Both the position numbers and the translations under genes were made by a program. A stretch of DNA of 64,000 nt, taken from the NCBI GenBank assembly GCA_037893245.1, contig JBAIAA010000697.1, positions 186,001 to 250,000 of the forward strand. The letters are read 5' to 3'. Under the pieces are notes generated by a model. The model saw only the letters and a list, made by a program, of their open reading frames with translations, made no database searches and was not told the DNA's origin. The DNA comes from Crossaster papposus. Taxonomy: Eukaryota; Echinodermata; Asteroidea; Velatida; Solasteridae. The first letter of the stretch is position 1. Each line of letters starts with the position of its first letter. Below, in pieces: positions 31,285-41,802 of this stretch.

Positions 31285-34200
31285 GTAAAACAATTGTAAC
31301 TCAATTTCGAAGAATGTTTTCAATCTTTGACACTTTCATGACACCCATATTAATGTGGCAGCTGGACGTACGTTACTTTGAGAACCTAATCAAAATTAAC
31401 TCTTCTATAATTGTAGAATAATGCGTTTCTAAAACTACACAGGATTGTCCCTCATTTTCATAGTGATACCAAAGACGTAAAGCAGACACTGCAGGTATTT
31501 GTCCAGACTCCTCTCTCACATACAGCCAAGACACTTTGTTTCCAACTTCATCCCGAGACCACAGTCTCATTCCTAAAAGAAGAAATAGCCAAGAAGATTG
31601 GTGTCGAGGCACGATATCAGCAATTGTACACCAAGAGAGACATCCAGGTAGATATATAATTTATAAACCGGACACTTCGTTGTATTTAAAATATCAAAAC
31701 TTAGATTTGTTTATCGTGGGAGTTACAAATGTTGATGTAAAATGCAAAAGCTCAAATGTTCATGTTTGATTAATAATCTGTCGGTGTTTATGAAACTCCC
31801 ACACACACAATAACGCTCAATTAATCCCCCACCTAAAGGGTTAAACGAATTGACTTCTCTAGATGTTTCAATTAACGATGCACAACTAAAACCCAACACG
31901 TTTCTTAATTTAGTCTCTAACATTATTCACTTTGTCAGCTCTGTGACTTGCTCACACTCGAGGAGAATGGTGTCAGCAAGGATGAAGTCATCTCACTCCG
32001 TCTATCATCAGATGACCAGAATAAAGATAATTTACCAACAGGTAAATGACAAACTTTGGGAATAGAATGTTTCCAAAGTGAATAAACTACCTGCATGTAA
32101 TATTTTCTGACTGATAAGTATCCAATTCAGAACAAGAGTATATTGTTGGTGTAGGTGTAAGATATATCTTTATCGCTACGTTGGTAACCTATACAACACT
32201 GGACACTTTTAAAAATGTTTCACTAAAGTCACACATTATTTTGGGCAGACAAAGTAAACCTTGATGAAAAGTACCTTAAGGACTTGTCCTCGAATATTGA
32301 ATCATCGTGGAAGGAATTGGCCAAACACCTAGGGTACGAAGAAGCTGAAATTGCAGACATCCAAACCACCAACGAAGGCAGCACTGAAGCGAGCCGTCAC
32401 ATGCTACTCACTTGGTGGGAAAAGACGACAGATCGCGACGAAGCAGCTCAGAAGCTGAGACGAGCATTGGAGGCCATCGGGTTGACTAAATTGGCTCAAG
32501 ATATACCAGGTGAGTAGAAGTAGACAAATTAGAGAGTATATTTTTGGCGTAGGTGTGAGAGATATCTTAATTGCTACGTTGGTCACCTATACAACACCGG
32601 ACACCTTTGAGAATGTTTCAATGAAGTCACACATTTTTTTTGCAGACAAAGTCAAGCTTGATGAAAAGTACCTTAAGGACTTGTCCTCGAATATTGAATC
32701 ATCGTGGAAGGAATTGGCCAAACACGTAGGATACGGAGAAGCAGAAATTGCAGACATCCAAACCACCAACGAAGGCAGCACTTGGTGGGAAAAGACGACA
32801 GATCGCGACGAAGCAGCTCAGAAGCTGAGACGAGCATTGGAGGCCATCGGGTTGACGGAATTGGCTCAAGATGTACCAGGTGAGCTAGCAGTAGAGACTA
32901 AATTTAAAACAGACTCCGTAATTTCAAGATTCATTATTATGCAAAAGACTTGAATACTCATTTAACCACAACCAAAACTTTACAAAACATAGTTTACTTG
33001 TATTTTAAACAACAGGAATGTAATTAGTTTTCAAAACTAATTTAAACAGTAAAATGACATTTGTTGTTATTGCCTCAGTAACGAGCAAATCAAGAGACGA
33101 AGCAGCTGGACCCGAGCCAGAAAGGCGTCAAGATGCAGGAGAAAAAGAGGAGAGCAAACAAAACGAAAATAATCCACTGAAAAAGGACGTCTGTGATCAA
33201 GAAAAACCTGTTATCTGGTAAAACATGATTAAACGCTGCAATTTATAATGCACATTGTGTTTGAATAATTTAACTACATGTAGTAGCCGAAAAGCTAAAT
33301 AAGATTTGGTTTTGTAGATCATGCATAGACTGCCTTAAAAAAATCTAGTAAAACGGTGTATACAAAATGTTTACAATGGTGGTCTTCATTCCTTTATATT
33401 ACAAGAGCTCTAACATAAACAACCTACTCTGACAGTTTCAGATACGTGACCCAGAAGCTGCAGGTCTTTGTCCGATGTCACCTCTCACACAAACCACAGA
33501 CTCTCTGTCTCCAACTGGATCCAGAGACATCTGTCTCGACTTTAAAGGAGATAATACATGAGAAACTTGAAGTCCAGCCTCAAAATCAGCGACTGTACAT
33601 CCGGAGGAACTTTCGTAACTTTGAGGTAAAGATGGCTCCTCATATTTCATGTATAACTATAGGTACCAATTGACATGTCAAATTAAAAGCAATCCCAATT
33701 AATAAATACAACCTACAAAATTACCTTATCTTTTTAATTTTGCCAGCTATGTAACTTGCTGACACTTAACGACTGTGGAATTCATCAGGATGAGAACATC
33801 TCACTCCGTCTGTCTACTGATGGCCTACTGGGCGGTGGACCAAAAGGTGAATGCTAACAAGAAACATTATATACTATTTCAAGTTGGGACTAACCCTGCG
33901 ATCTTAGTCTGACAAATTAACTTCGAATCCGCAATTGAATCAGAAGGACATTAGATATAAACATATCGTGTGTTTTTTCTTCAACCAAACACTAATGTCT
34001 AACATGCATTCGTTATTTGCCCCTCAATCTGAAAAGGCAGTACCCATAACATTATGCTGACAAAAAAGCTGTATTTTTTTTTCTTTCTAGACAAACACCC
34101 TGTTGATGATCAATTATTTCGGGACTTGGCTTTGAAAACTGAGTCATACTGGGAAAACCTGGCCACATCTTTGGGAAATGAAGAAGCAGTTATCAAACAG

Positions 34201-37200
34201 ATCCAAACCACCTCCCAGGAGAACAAAGAAAGGAGCCTGCAGATGCTAAACTGTTGGTGGAGTAAGCAAACAAATCAAGAGGAAGGATTTCAGAGATTGC
34301 GAGATGCATTAAATGCAGTCGGGCACGCTGAGCTGGCCTTAACGGTGTCGTCATATGAGCAAAAGTGGAAAGAACAGAAGGAACATGATCATCGACACCA
34401 ACCTCAACCGTCAGTACAAGTTGCAGGACATAAAGAACAGAGAAGGCATAAAGGGGATACGCCATCTAATGAACAAAAACCGAGACGGGTGGATGGTGAT
34501 CGAGAACAATCACATCCAAGTGTACATGTGGAAGCTTCTCAAGAACAGAGACAGCAGAAAGGGACTACATCAGCGGTACAAGTGGGAGGTACTCAAGCAC
34601 AGATCAATCAAAAAGGGGCTACGTCATCCAAGGAACAGAGACCGACAAAGGAGGAAGTTAGTGGCCGACATACATCTCACCCAGAGGTTCAAGAAGTAAG
34701 AGCTAAAGAACAGAAACAGCAGAAAGATGTTACCTCACCAGAGGATCAGGCGTCGAAACAGGAGATTTTCGCGCATCGAGACAAACCTCAACCAGAGGTA
34801 CAAGATGTAGGAACTGAAGAACAGAGAGAGCAGATGGTAAGTATATCACCAGAGGGAAACATACCAGCTCAGGAAGAAGTTGCCCGTCAAGAAAAACGTA
34901 AAACAGAGGAACGAGTGGTTAAAGAACGGAGCAAACAAAGAGATGCAACATCATCTGATGACCAGATACCGGAACAGAAGGAAGTTACTCATCAAGACAT
35001 CCGCCAACTATCGGTACAAGTTGGAAGACCTCAAGAAAAGAGCACACAGAAAGGGACTGAGTCATCTGAGAAACAGATACCGAAACCAGAGAACGTCGGG
35101 CATCCAGATAATCCTGAATTACCCGTACAAATGAGAGTGACTGAGACAGAAAACAAACCAGGTAAATAATTACACAGAATAAAAAATGCAGTTCTTTCTT
35201 CAAGCTCTTGAATAGTTACGTAAGAGACGTTCAGCACCAATACATAATTGTTCACAATGGGTGAGAATAGCACAAAGACACCAGACCATTTTGTGATATA
35301 GCAACAGTGTCTTTAATCTGGAGAATTCAAAGTTAAAACGTACCAAGCATTTGAAACAAGTCAGTGTACCAGATGTTATATAAATTTAACACGCAAAACG
35401 CTTATTCGGTCACTTTCTTTTTAAATCTCCCTATATTTTTTTCGCACATGTTCCTTTTTTTTTTACCACAGCGTTGGGGGCGAGTTTCTATTCTGAATAT
35501 TATTATTATTATTATTATTTCAACAACAGGTACAACAGGTACACACATACATGAACAACATACAATTATAAATTACACTAAAATTAAAACAAAACAAAGA
35601 CAACACTATCTAAGTTGGCTAGGACCGACAAAAGTATAAGAAAACACTTTGACTCAAAAGCCTGCCTATCCTAACTTGAAAAAATGACACACGGAATACA
35701 ATTTAATGTATTTAAAAATAAATGTATAAATAACTATAATTATGATGAATTTAGCTCAACAGAAAAACATTTAAAAAAATAAAAAAATATTCACATTATT
35801 CATATTAACAGAAATAGTATTATGGAGCAATCATTTAAAAGCAGGACATTAAACAAGGGATACTGTCCCACAATCACATGTAATGTCAAAGTCCTTTACT
35901 TTTCATCCAAAAAGGCTGCAAACACACTGATGCACTGAAAGAGATTGGATCTTCTGAGGAGCAGAGACATAGGCAGCAAGGGAAGGAGAGAACGGATCAA
36001 AACATTCAAACGAAGGAGACGATGCAATCATCAGAAGGTCTTGGATTGAAGGGGTCCACACACCAGAAACCAGGCCACGGGCAAGTGGGTGCTACACCAA
36101 GCAATCCTACAGAGATACAAGAAAGAAAAAAAGGGACTTCATCTTCTGAGGAGCAGAGACAAAGGCAGCAAGGGGAAGAGGGAACGGATCCAAACATTCA
36201 AACAAAGGAGACGATGCAATCATCAGAAGGTCCTCGATTGCCAACGCACCAGAAACCAGGCCACGGGCAAGTGGGTGCTACAGGGAGCAATCCTTCAGAG
36301 ATACAAGAGACAGTGGTAAGAGATGTGGCATCACAAGACCAACGTCTAATGCCGGGTCCAAGCTCAGTTCAAGACATCGTACCTGCTGGTAGACACCAAC
36401 TGGAAACATCTCCCCTATCACCTGCTGTACTCGCACGTAGACCTGTGCAACACATTTCAGTGGATTCCTTGAATATACGTGGCGAGAAATGTCCTGTCTT
36501 TCTTGGGCCGGTTAACCAACCGACTATCAACATAAACGTGACAGGAAATAGTTCAGGTAAGACATTTTCCTTAACTTTTTGACTTTCTATAATTTGGTCT
36601 TAATTTTTTGTAAATCTTTTAGTTCTCGCCTGTAAAAGTGCTATACAAAATTTGCAAATATAAAAAACAAAACTACCAAAGTATTATGACACACATTGCA
36701 TCACGCACACCAAAAACTGCTGCATTAGAATGAAACTGAATCTGAATCTATACCTGCTCTACCCTTTCCAGATAAAACATGACACTTTTCTCGGATAAGT
36801 GCAGGAAATTTGCCCTCAGATAACACAAATGCGGATAAATTTGGAACCAACTATATTTTGTCTTATTTATCCATCCTATAAATATTAGAAAATGTGACAA
36901 CAGGTTAGGCGAGCCATGGTGTTTTTATTCCCCCATGGGCGATTATGCATGTTGCGTCATGTAATTATGCACGCAAAGTCACACGCGCATGCAAATGCAT
37001 CACAATTCTGCTCGGAATTTTCCAAGTGATTAGAAAAGATACAAGACGATCTTATCAAAGGTCATGTCGCATACGTTAGAGGACGCCCGCATCGGCAGCC
37101 TACGCGCGCTGCATACCGCGCGCGATTACACGCATGAATGCACACTGTACGCTGTGTACTGCGGGGTATCCAAGTCTACGGCCAGACAAAAGAGGATGAG

Positions 37201-40200
37201 TCATCCTTTTGCTACGTTAACATTATGTTCCCGGCGGCCACGGCAGCCCCGAAACGTAGCGCGCCGTGTGATTTTGGAATTTTTTTCTGCAAGTTTTGTT
37301 ACGGCCTATTACGTACTGTCCCGTTTGGTTGCGTTCACCCCGTTTTACTACGGCCTACTAGGTTTCTCATCCGAACCGTGACTGCCGTGGCAGATTGTTT
37401 GGCAGTTTAAAAATCTTGCCCGGCATCCACGGCAATCACGGCCTGTCACGTTTGCCCATTCCGTCCCCCGGCGTTGTCTCACGTCCATCCCGTTTTGTCC
37501 ACGGTGGCCTGAAACGTGATTGCCGTGGCCGCCGGGAACATAATGTAAACGTAGCATTTGTTGAATGTTTATTGCCCAGCAGTTCACTCCAGTATAGACG
37601 ATGTGCCCTCACTGCAGGATTAATTTAAATTGAAATGTGTATCGGGAGCCAAAAGTGCCAAGCGTCCCACGGTACTGTGAAACAGTTCACCTGCTTCCTT
37701 TTCGAGCGGGAGCCGATAACAGATGGCATGCTCAGATTATCGAAAGGCCCAGACTGCAAATAAAACTTAGCTGAGTCGCTGCCTGGTATGGTTAGTGCGA
37801 TATAGTTTCATGAGGTGACAGATGGAACGTTCTATTCCACGAGGCGAAGCAGAGTGGAACGGAACATAATCTGTCAACTCATGAAATTATTCTTACCATC
37901 GCACGAACGTGAAACATTCACTATTTGTTTTATACAACGCCTGAATAAATCCTCGCCATCTGATTGGTCAGACAGTGCGCGACCGTGCATTGCATCATCA
38001 GTTGGAGCGATGCCAAACGATTGTAACATAAATGCACAAGATATACCACATTATTGCATCATCAGTTGGAGGGATACCAAACATGGCCAATCTTAAACTT
38101 TCAGGCAATGTGGGCTTGGGTGGTAAAGCAGGAACGTTGGCGGCTAGTTTGCAGACGGTGACTCACCTGAAATCACTCGATTTATCTACATGTGACATAA
38201 ATAAACAAGATATACCACACATTGCTAAGATAAATACACGTATATATCAAATAGCTGTTTAATGTACAAATCTGATTCCATGTTTTACCTTTCGATTGCT
38301 ATTTTATAGCTTCTTTCTATGTTACAATTTGATGAATTTGGTAAACTAACGAACCCTTTACTCGTATACAAAATTTCCACATAGTCGTTACAAATATATA
38401 ACTGCGCACTTGAACAATATATAATTTCGTGAATCAAGTAATTTGGTATATCAAAAGTATTCACTTAAATATTTCTGCATCTTTATAATTAATGCTTTAA
38501 TACATTCTGATAACACAATTGAATCGTGTTTTTTGTATTCATTGAGGTTGTCTCAATAGAATGAAACTATTTATAATATTTAATTTGAAGGATTCCGGTT
38601 CGGGTTATAGTAGAGCATTGATAGCATTATGTACAAATAAAACCATCGTTTCTAATAGAAGTATTGTCACCTTAATTGCTGGCAACTCGACTCGACGTTC
38701 CAACTCAACTTGCTGCTGATAAGTGTGAGCTAAAATTAAAAAACCCGATTAACACGATTTAATTTCGATTTGTCCTTTTGTTACATTAGAAACGAGTCCG
38801 TCGAGTGGGAGGGGACCAGGATGCAGTACGACACAGGAGACTCGACTCGGTGACCCAACTCGACTTGCTGCTGATAAGTGCGAGGAAGCATTAAAATACA
38901 TCTACACCAGCACAGGTAGCTATGTGCAGATGCTTCCATGGGTGGATGATGACCAAAAACACATCATGGAAATCTACACAAAGCTACAATTAGAAAAAGG
39001 TGATAGGGATTTGAAGGGAGAAGTGAAATTGTATTGCGATATTTTCAAACTCGAAACAAGAGAGGGCCATCCAATTATACGGGCAATTTTAAGCGGAGGG
39101 CCTGGTCTAGGGAAAACGACTCTTATTGCCAAAATGGGTTACGATTGGGCCTGTGGCACTGTTGATGCACTGAAAAAATACAAGCATGTTTTTGTGTTGA
39201 AAATGCGTTCCCTAAAACAAACGTCGGATGTGATAGATGCACTGTTTGATCAGTTGTTAGATGAAAAGACCATAAACAGGAAAGACTTGGAATCCTTCAT
39301 TGCAGCCAACCCTAACGACGTGTTGTTTCTGTTGGATGGTTTTGATGAATTCGGGTCAACTGAGCTTGATGAGTCGGAGTTCGGTTCGATCCTCAAAATG
39401 CTTAATCGAAATGGAAAGTACGCAAAATGCAATGTACTAGTGACAACCCGCCCCTCACACTATGACAAGCTGGTAAAGAAAACTTTGATTCAGAGGCCGT
39501 TTGCTCGTGTCAATGTTTTAGGGTTTAGCAAGAATGATGGTAAGAAATATGTGCACAAGTTTTATTCAGGAGAATCATCCAAAGCTGATGGACTTTTTGA
39601 GAGAATTGTATCCTCGGATGTTTTATTAGATTTGGCCAAAAGTCCCATGCTGTTGTTATTGGTGTGCTTGTTAGGGGAAGATAATTCTACATTCCCTGAC
39701 ACCATGTTTCGACTTTATAATGAGGCACTGCTTTACATATTTAAACGTAAATCAAACGAAATGTCAGAAGAAGAGATTTCAAGGCTAGTTACTGCTATTG
39801 GAAAGGTTGCTTTGCGTGGTCTACTTTCTTCTGATCAAAAGTTATCATTCCGAGAGGGGGATTTTGAGACAGATGACCTTAAAAGGGCCTTACGAGCTGG
39901 CATCCTCACCAGCGAGCGAGTCCGGAAGGGGATCGACACTTCCGAACCCGTTTATTTCATTCACAAGACGTTTCAAGAATTTTCCGCTGCGATATACTAC
40001 CAGAGTTTAACATCGGAAGTAGAAACGCATGAATTTGAAACGTTCTTTCATGAAGTGTCTGATTTAGCTGGGTTTGAATATCTTCTGCGTTTTTGTTGCG
40101 GTGACAGTGAGGGGCCACGGACAAATTCAATTTTACAGATTTTATCGCATAAAGTCAAAGATGCAGGCAATCTAGATGACAAAGCCATACAAGTAGCCTT

Positions 40201-41500
40201 GCATTGTTACTTTGAAAGTCAGAGCCAGACATTGCGACCGTTGGAGTTAATTAATTCCGTTATTGATTCAAATATATATATTGGTGTTCCAGGGAGTGAT
40301 ATATTGACATCGTTTATGTACTTCCTAAACAACGTTACTGATGACCAGAAAAAGGGTGGCGGAAATACTTGCCTCGAAAGGATACATACATTAACAATGG
40401 ATCCTCGCAGCATTCGACAGTTGGGTACAAAATACGTGAATTATGTGAACAGAATGCCAAATCTTCAAAGAATTGAAGTACATGTTCATAAAGTCGAGGG
40501 AATGGGCGGAACAATTTTGGGGGACAATACACGTTTCTTTTTGTCTCTACGTCTGAAAGAAATGACGCGGCTTCGGGTCGTGACCTTCAATGATTGCAAA
40601 CTAACAAGCAGTTGCATGGAGCACATTGCTGGGCAACTGAGTAATCTTCCCAACCTTGTTGAATTGAATCTGTCTCGCAATAAGACCCTAGGTGGATCAG
40701 GTCGGTCATGGTCTCACTTGAAGGAAATCAAAACGCTCAACAAACTAAACTTGCGTCACAGCGTATTGAAAAGTAATGACTTGGAGCACATTGCCGTGGC
40801 GCTGGGTAATCTGCCCAACCTTGTTGAATTGGATCTGTCTGAAAATGAGACCCTTGCTGGATCAAGTCGGTCATGGTCTTACTTGAAGGAAATCAAAAGC
40901 CTCAACAAACTAGACTTGCGTCTGTGCGCATTGAAAAGTGATGACTTGAATCACATTGCCGTGGAGCTGAGTAATCTGCCCAACCTTGTTGAATTGAATC
41001 TGTCTGACAATAGGAACCTTGTTGGATCAGGTCGGTCATGGTCTCACTTGAAGGAAATCAAAACGCTCAACAAACTAAACTTGCGTTCGTGCAGATTTAA
41101 AAGTGATGACTTGAAGCACATTGCCGTGGCGCTGGGTAATCTGCCCAACCTTGTTGAATTGAATCTGTCTTGGAATGACACCCTTGGTGGATCAGGTCAG
41201 CCATGGTCTCACTTGAAGGAAATCAAAAGCCTCAACAAACTAGTCTTGGCTAGATGCACATTGAGGAGTGACGACTTGGAGCACATTGCCGAGGCGCTGA
41301 ATAATCTGCCCAACCTTGTTGAATTGAATCTGTCTTTCAATAAGAGCCTTGCTGGGTTATCAGGTCGGTCATGGTCTGTCCTGGCAAAAATGAACCACCT
41401 CGTAAAGCTTTCTTTGGGGTTCTGTGATTTGACCGTTGACGATCGGGCAGAAATCACCAAAGCAGTGAGTCAAATGACCAGCCTGGAAGTGGTATATTAG
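31049..41500 (+). CDS. UBL-Death-NACHT-LRR NLR gene, copy B (intact frame)
   Basis: Predicted exons: 31049-31284, 31464-31647, 31939-32041, 32249-32509, 32646-32879, 33079-33217, 33436-33625, 33747-33846, 34091-35161, 35915-36556, 38790-41500. They sum to 5,871 nt, 1,956 codons plus stop, with GT/AG sites and matching phases at all ten junctions. Domain order: basic N-terminus; UBL 1; Death 1-2; charged linker; UBL 2; Death 3; Gln/Lys/Glu repeats; linker ending in a conserved motif; NACHT (Walker A near residue 1,155, Walker B near 1,235); ten LRRs. No TRADD-N exon is present. By family it should be a cytosolic NLR that oligomerises through NACHT and signals through Death domains. The ligand is unknown. 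It lies 22,968 bp downstream of its twin and is the copy more likely to be functional. Confidence 0.82.
31464..32041 (+). CDS. NLR copy B, exons 2-3: ubiquitin-like domain 1
   Basis: Exons 31,464-31,647 and 31,939-32,041 around a phase-0 intron. The protein is as in copy A with small changes (QTLQVFVQTPLSHTAKTLCF; EEIAKKIGV). The differences are conservative, which suggests coding constraint. Confidence 0.7.
32249..32509 (+). CDS. NLR copy B, exon 4: Death domain 1
   Basis: An 87-codon phase 1-1 Death exon (DKVNLDEKYLKDLSS..., SSWKELAKHLGYEEAEIADI, HMLLTWWEKT, IGLTKLAQDIPG). It uses the same acceptor and donor as in copy A. Confidence 0.85.
32646..32879 (+). CDS. NLR copy B, exon 5: Death domain 2 with a 9-residue deletion
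   Basis: The exon is 234 nt, 27 nt shorter than every other Death exon here. EASRHMLLT is missing, so the sequence reads NEGSTWWEKTTD. That removes most of helix 5 before its Trp pair and probably weakens or abolishes the Death fold, although the frame is preserved. The next intron matches that after Death 3 of copy A. Confidence 0.8.
33079..33217 (+). CDS. NLR copy B, exon 6: charged linker
   Basis: A 139-nt exon, phase 1 in and phase 2 out, that keeps the acidic, Gln-rich character of copy A's exon 7. Confidence 0.7.
33436..33846 (+). CDS. NLR copy B, exons 7-8: ubiquitin-like domain 2
   Basis: Exons 33,436-33,625 and 33,747-33,846. Key segments are KLQVFVRCHLSHKPQTLCLQ, STLKEIIHEKLEV, NQRLYIRRNF, LCNLLTLNDCG and ISLRLSTD. 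The intron lies at the same position in the fold as in UBL 1. The phase 1 exit leads into the third Death domain. Confidence 0.7.
34091..35161 (+). CDS. NLR copy B, exon 9: Death domain 3 and Gln/Lys/Glu repeats
   Basis: Opens DKHPVDDQLFRDLALKTESY after 'ctttctag', then WENLATSLGNEEAVIKQIQ, LNCWWSKQT and LRDALNAVGHAELALTV: a Death domain in frame, unlike copy A. About 250 residues of imperfect 36-39-residue repeats follow, rich in Q, K, E, T and S and probably disordered. One and a half repeats present in A are missing (junction GTTSAVQVGGTQAQ), and GRHTSH is gained. Confidence 0.8.
35915..36556 (+). CDS. NLR copy B, exon 10: low-complexity linker with conserved C-terminal motif
   Basis: A phase 1-1 exon of 642 nt. 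It carries two copies of a module of about 56 codons (SSEEQRQRQQ, NIQTKETMQSSEG, QKPGHGQVGAT) where copy A has one. It ends SLNIRGEKCPVFLGPVNQP and TININV, like A, then GNSSG. Its phase 1 exit splices in frame to the NACHT exon. Confidence 0.65.
37211..37555. mobile_element. 345-bp GC-rich MITE-like element
   Basis: The ends are GCTACGTTAACATTATGTTC, continuing CCGGCGGCCACGGCA, and its near-perfect complement at 37,521-37,555. The interior is GC-rich with repeated CACGGC and CGTTTT words. No reading frame is convincing, and flanking TTT/ATT gives no sure target duplication. Confidence 0.65.
37795..37904. repeat. 110-bp foldback (hairpin) sequence
   Basis: The inner arms TTTCATGAGGTGACAGAT...TTCCAC (37,806-37,840) pair with GTGGAAC...ATCTGTCAACTCATGAAA (37,855-37,886) around a 14-nt loop. 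The outer GTGCGAT and ATCGCAC also pair. Probably a tiny MITE; a small-RNA precursor is less likely. Confidence 0.6.
38000..38230 (+). pseudogene. Decayed LRR fragment of another NLR-type gene
   Basis: The frame PNMANLKLSGNVGLGGKAGT ... VTHLKSLDLSTCDINKQDIP HIAK is a clear pair of LRRs of the ribonuclease-inhibitor style. The preceding stretch (CNINAQDIPH) is an earlier repeat in a shifted frame. The consensus differs from both local genes (GLGGKAGTLAASL instead of LGGSGRSWSHL), so it comes from a different NLR lineage. It reaches a stop at 38,260. Confidence 0.6.
38790..41500 (+). CDS. NLR copy B, exon 11: NACHT-LRR
   Basis: Entered in phase 1 at 'acattag|AA'. Walker A GGPGLGKTTL (about 39,095), Walker B FLLDGFDEF (about 39,335; canonical DGxDE), LVTTRPSH, PMLLLLVCLL and FIHKTFQEFSAAIYY. 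Five 55-residue LRR modules (NLPNLVELNLS.N, LKEIK.LNKLNLR, SDDLEHIA) end in a variant module and SQMTSLEVVY. The single large exon for NACHT through LRR is open to the TAG at 41,498. The unit is two LRR modules shorter than in copy A. Confidence 0.9.
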
Positions 41501-41788
41501 TCTCATCCATAATGGGCTCTGTACATGCAGCATTTTGAAAGTGCTTGGATCGTGCGCGTTTGCGTGTACACAACTTCACTGCGGGATGGCGTTATACAAT
41601 ATTTTACTGACTTGGTATATCGGCAGCTAATGCCAGAAATGACTTCCCCAAGATAATTGATCATGAAAGTCTCTTTTCATAGTTATATTCAGTACACAGA
41701 CGCGGTCTCAGAGAACAAAGGACTAGAACAACTTTGTGATAGTTTGTGATGAAACAACCGTTAAAACCCAACAATTGCCAACTGTTCA

Positions 41789-41802
41789 AATAAATAAATA
41801 AA
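41789..41802 (+). promoter_or_regulatory. Polyadenylation signals of NLR copy B
   Basis: Overlapping AATAAA hexamers in 'caaataaataaataaaat', about 290 bp past the stop, as in copy A. Confidence 0.5.

Larger units (their letters stand above)
36557..38313. other. Foreign block replacing copy A's TRADD-N region, inside the copy B intron
   Basis: Homology to copy A stops at the exon 10 donor and resumes at 'tttctatgttacaat' (16,167 / 38,315). The block holds a GC-rich TIR element (37,211-37,555), a 110-bp foldback and a decayed LRR fragment. Resumption falls inside what in copy A is the tail of the decayed NACHT exon, so B once had that exon and lost it. Confidence 0.75.

Noticed and set aside
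37064-37628. Overlapping plus-strand frames of 77-105 codons
   Set aside because: They run through the inverted-repeat element and reflect its GC-rich composition.
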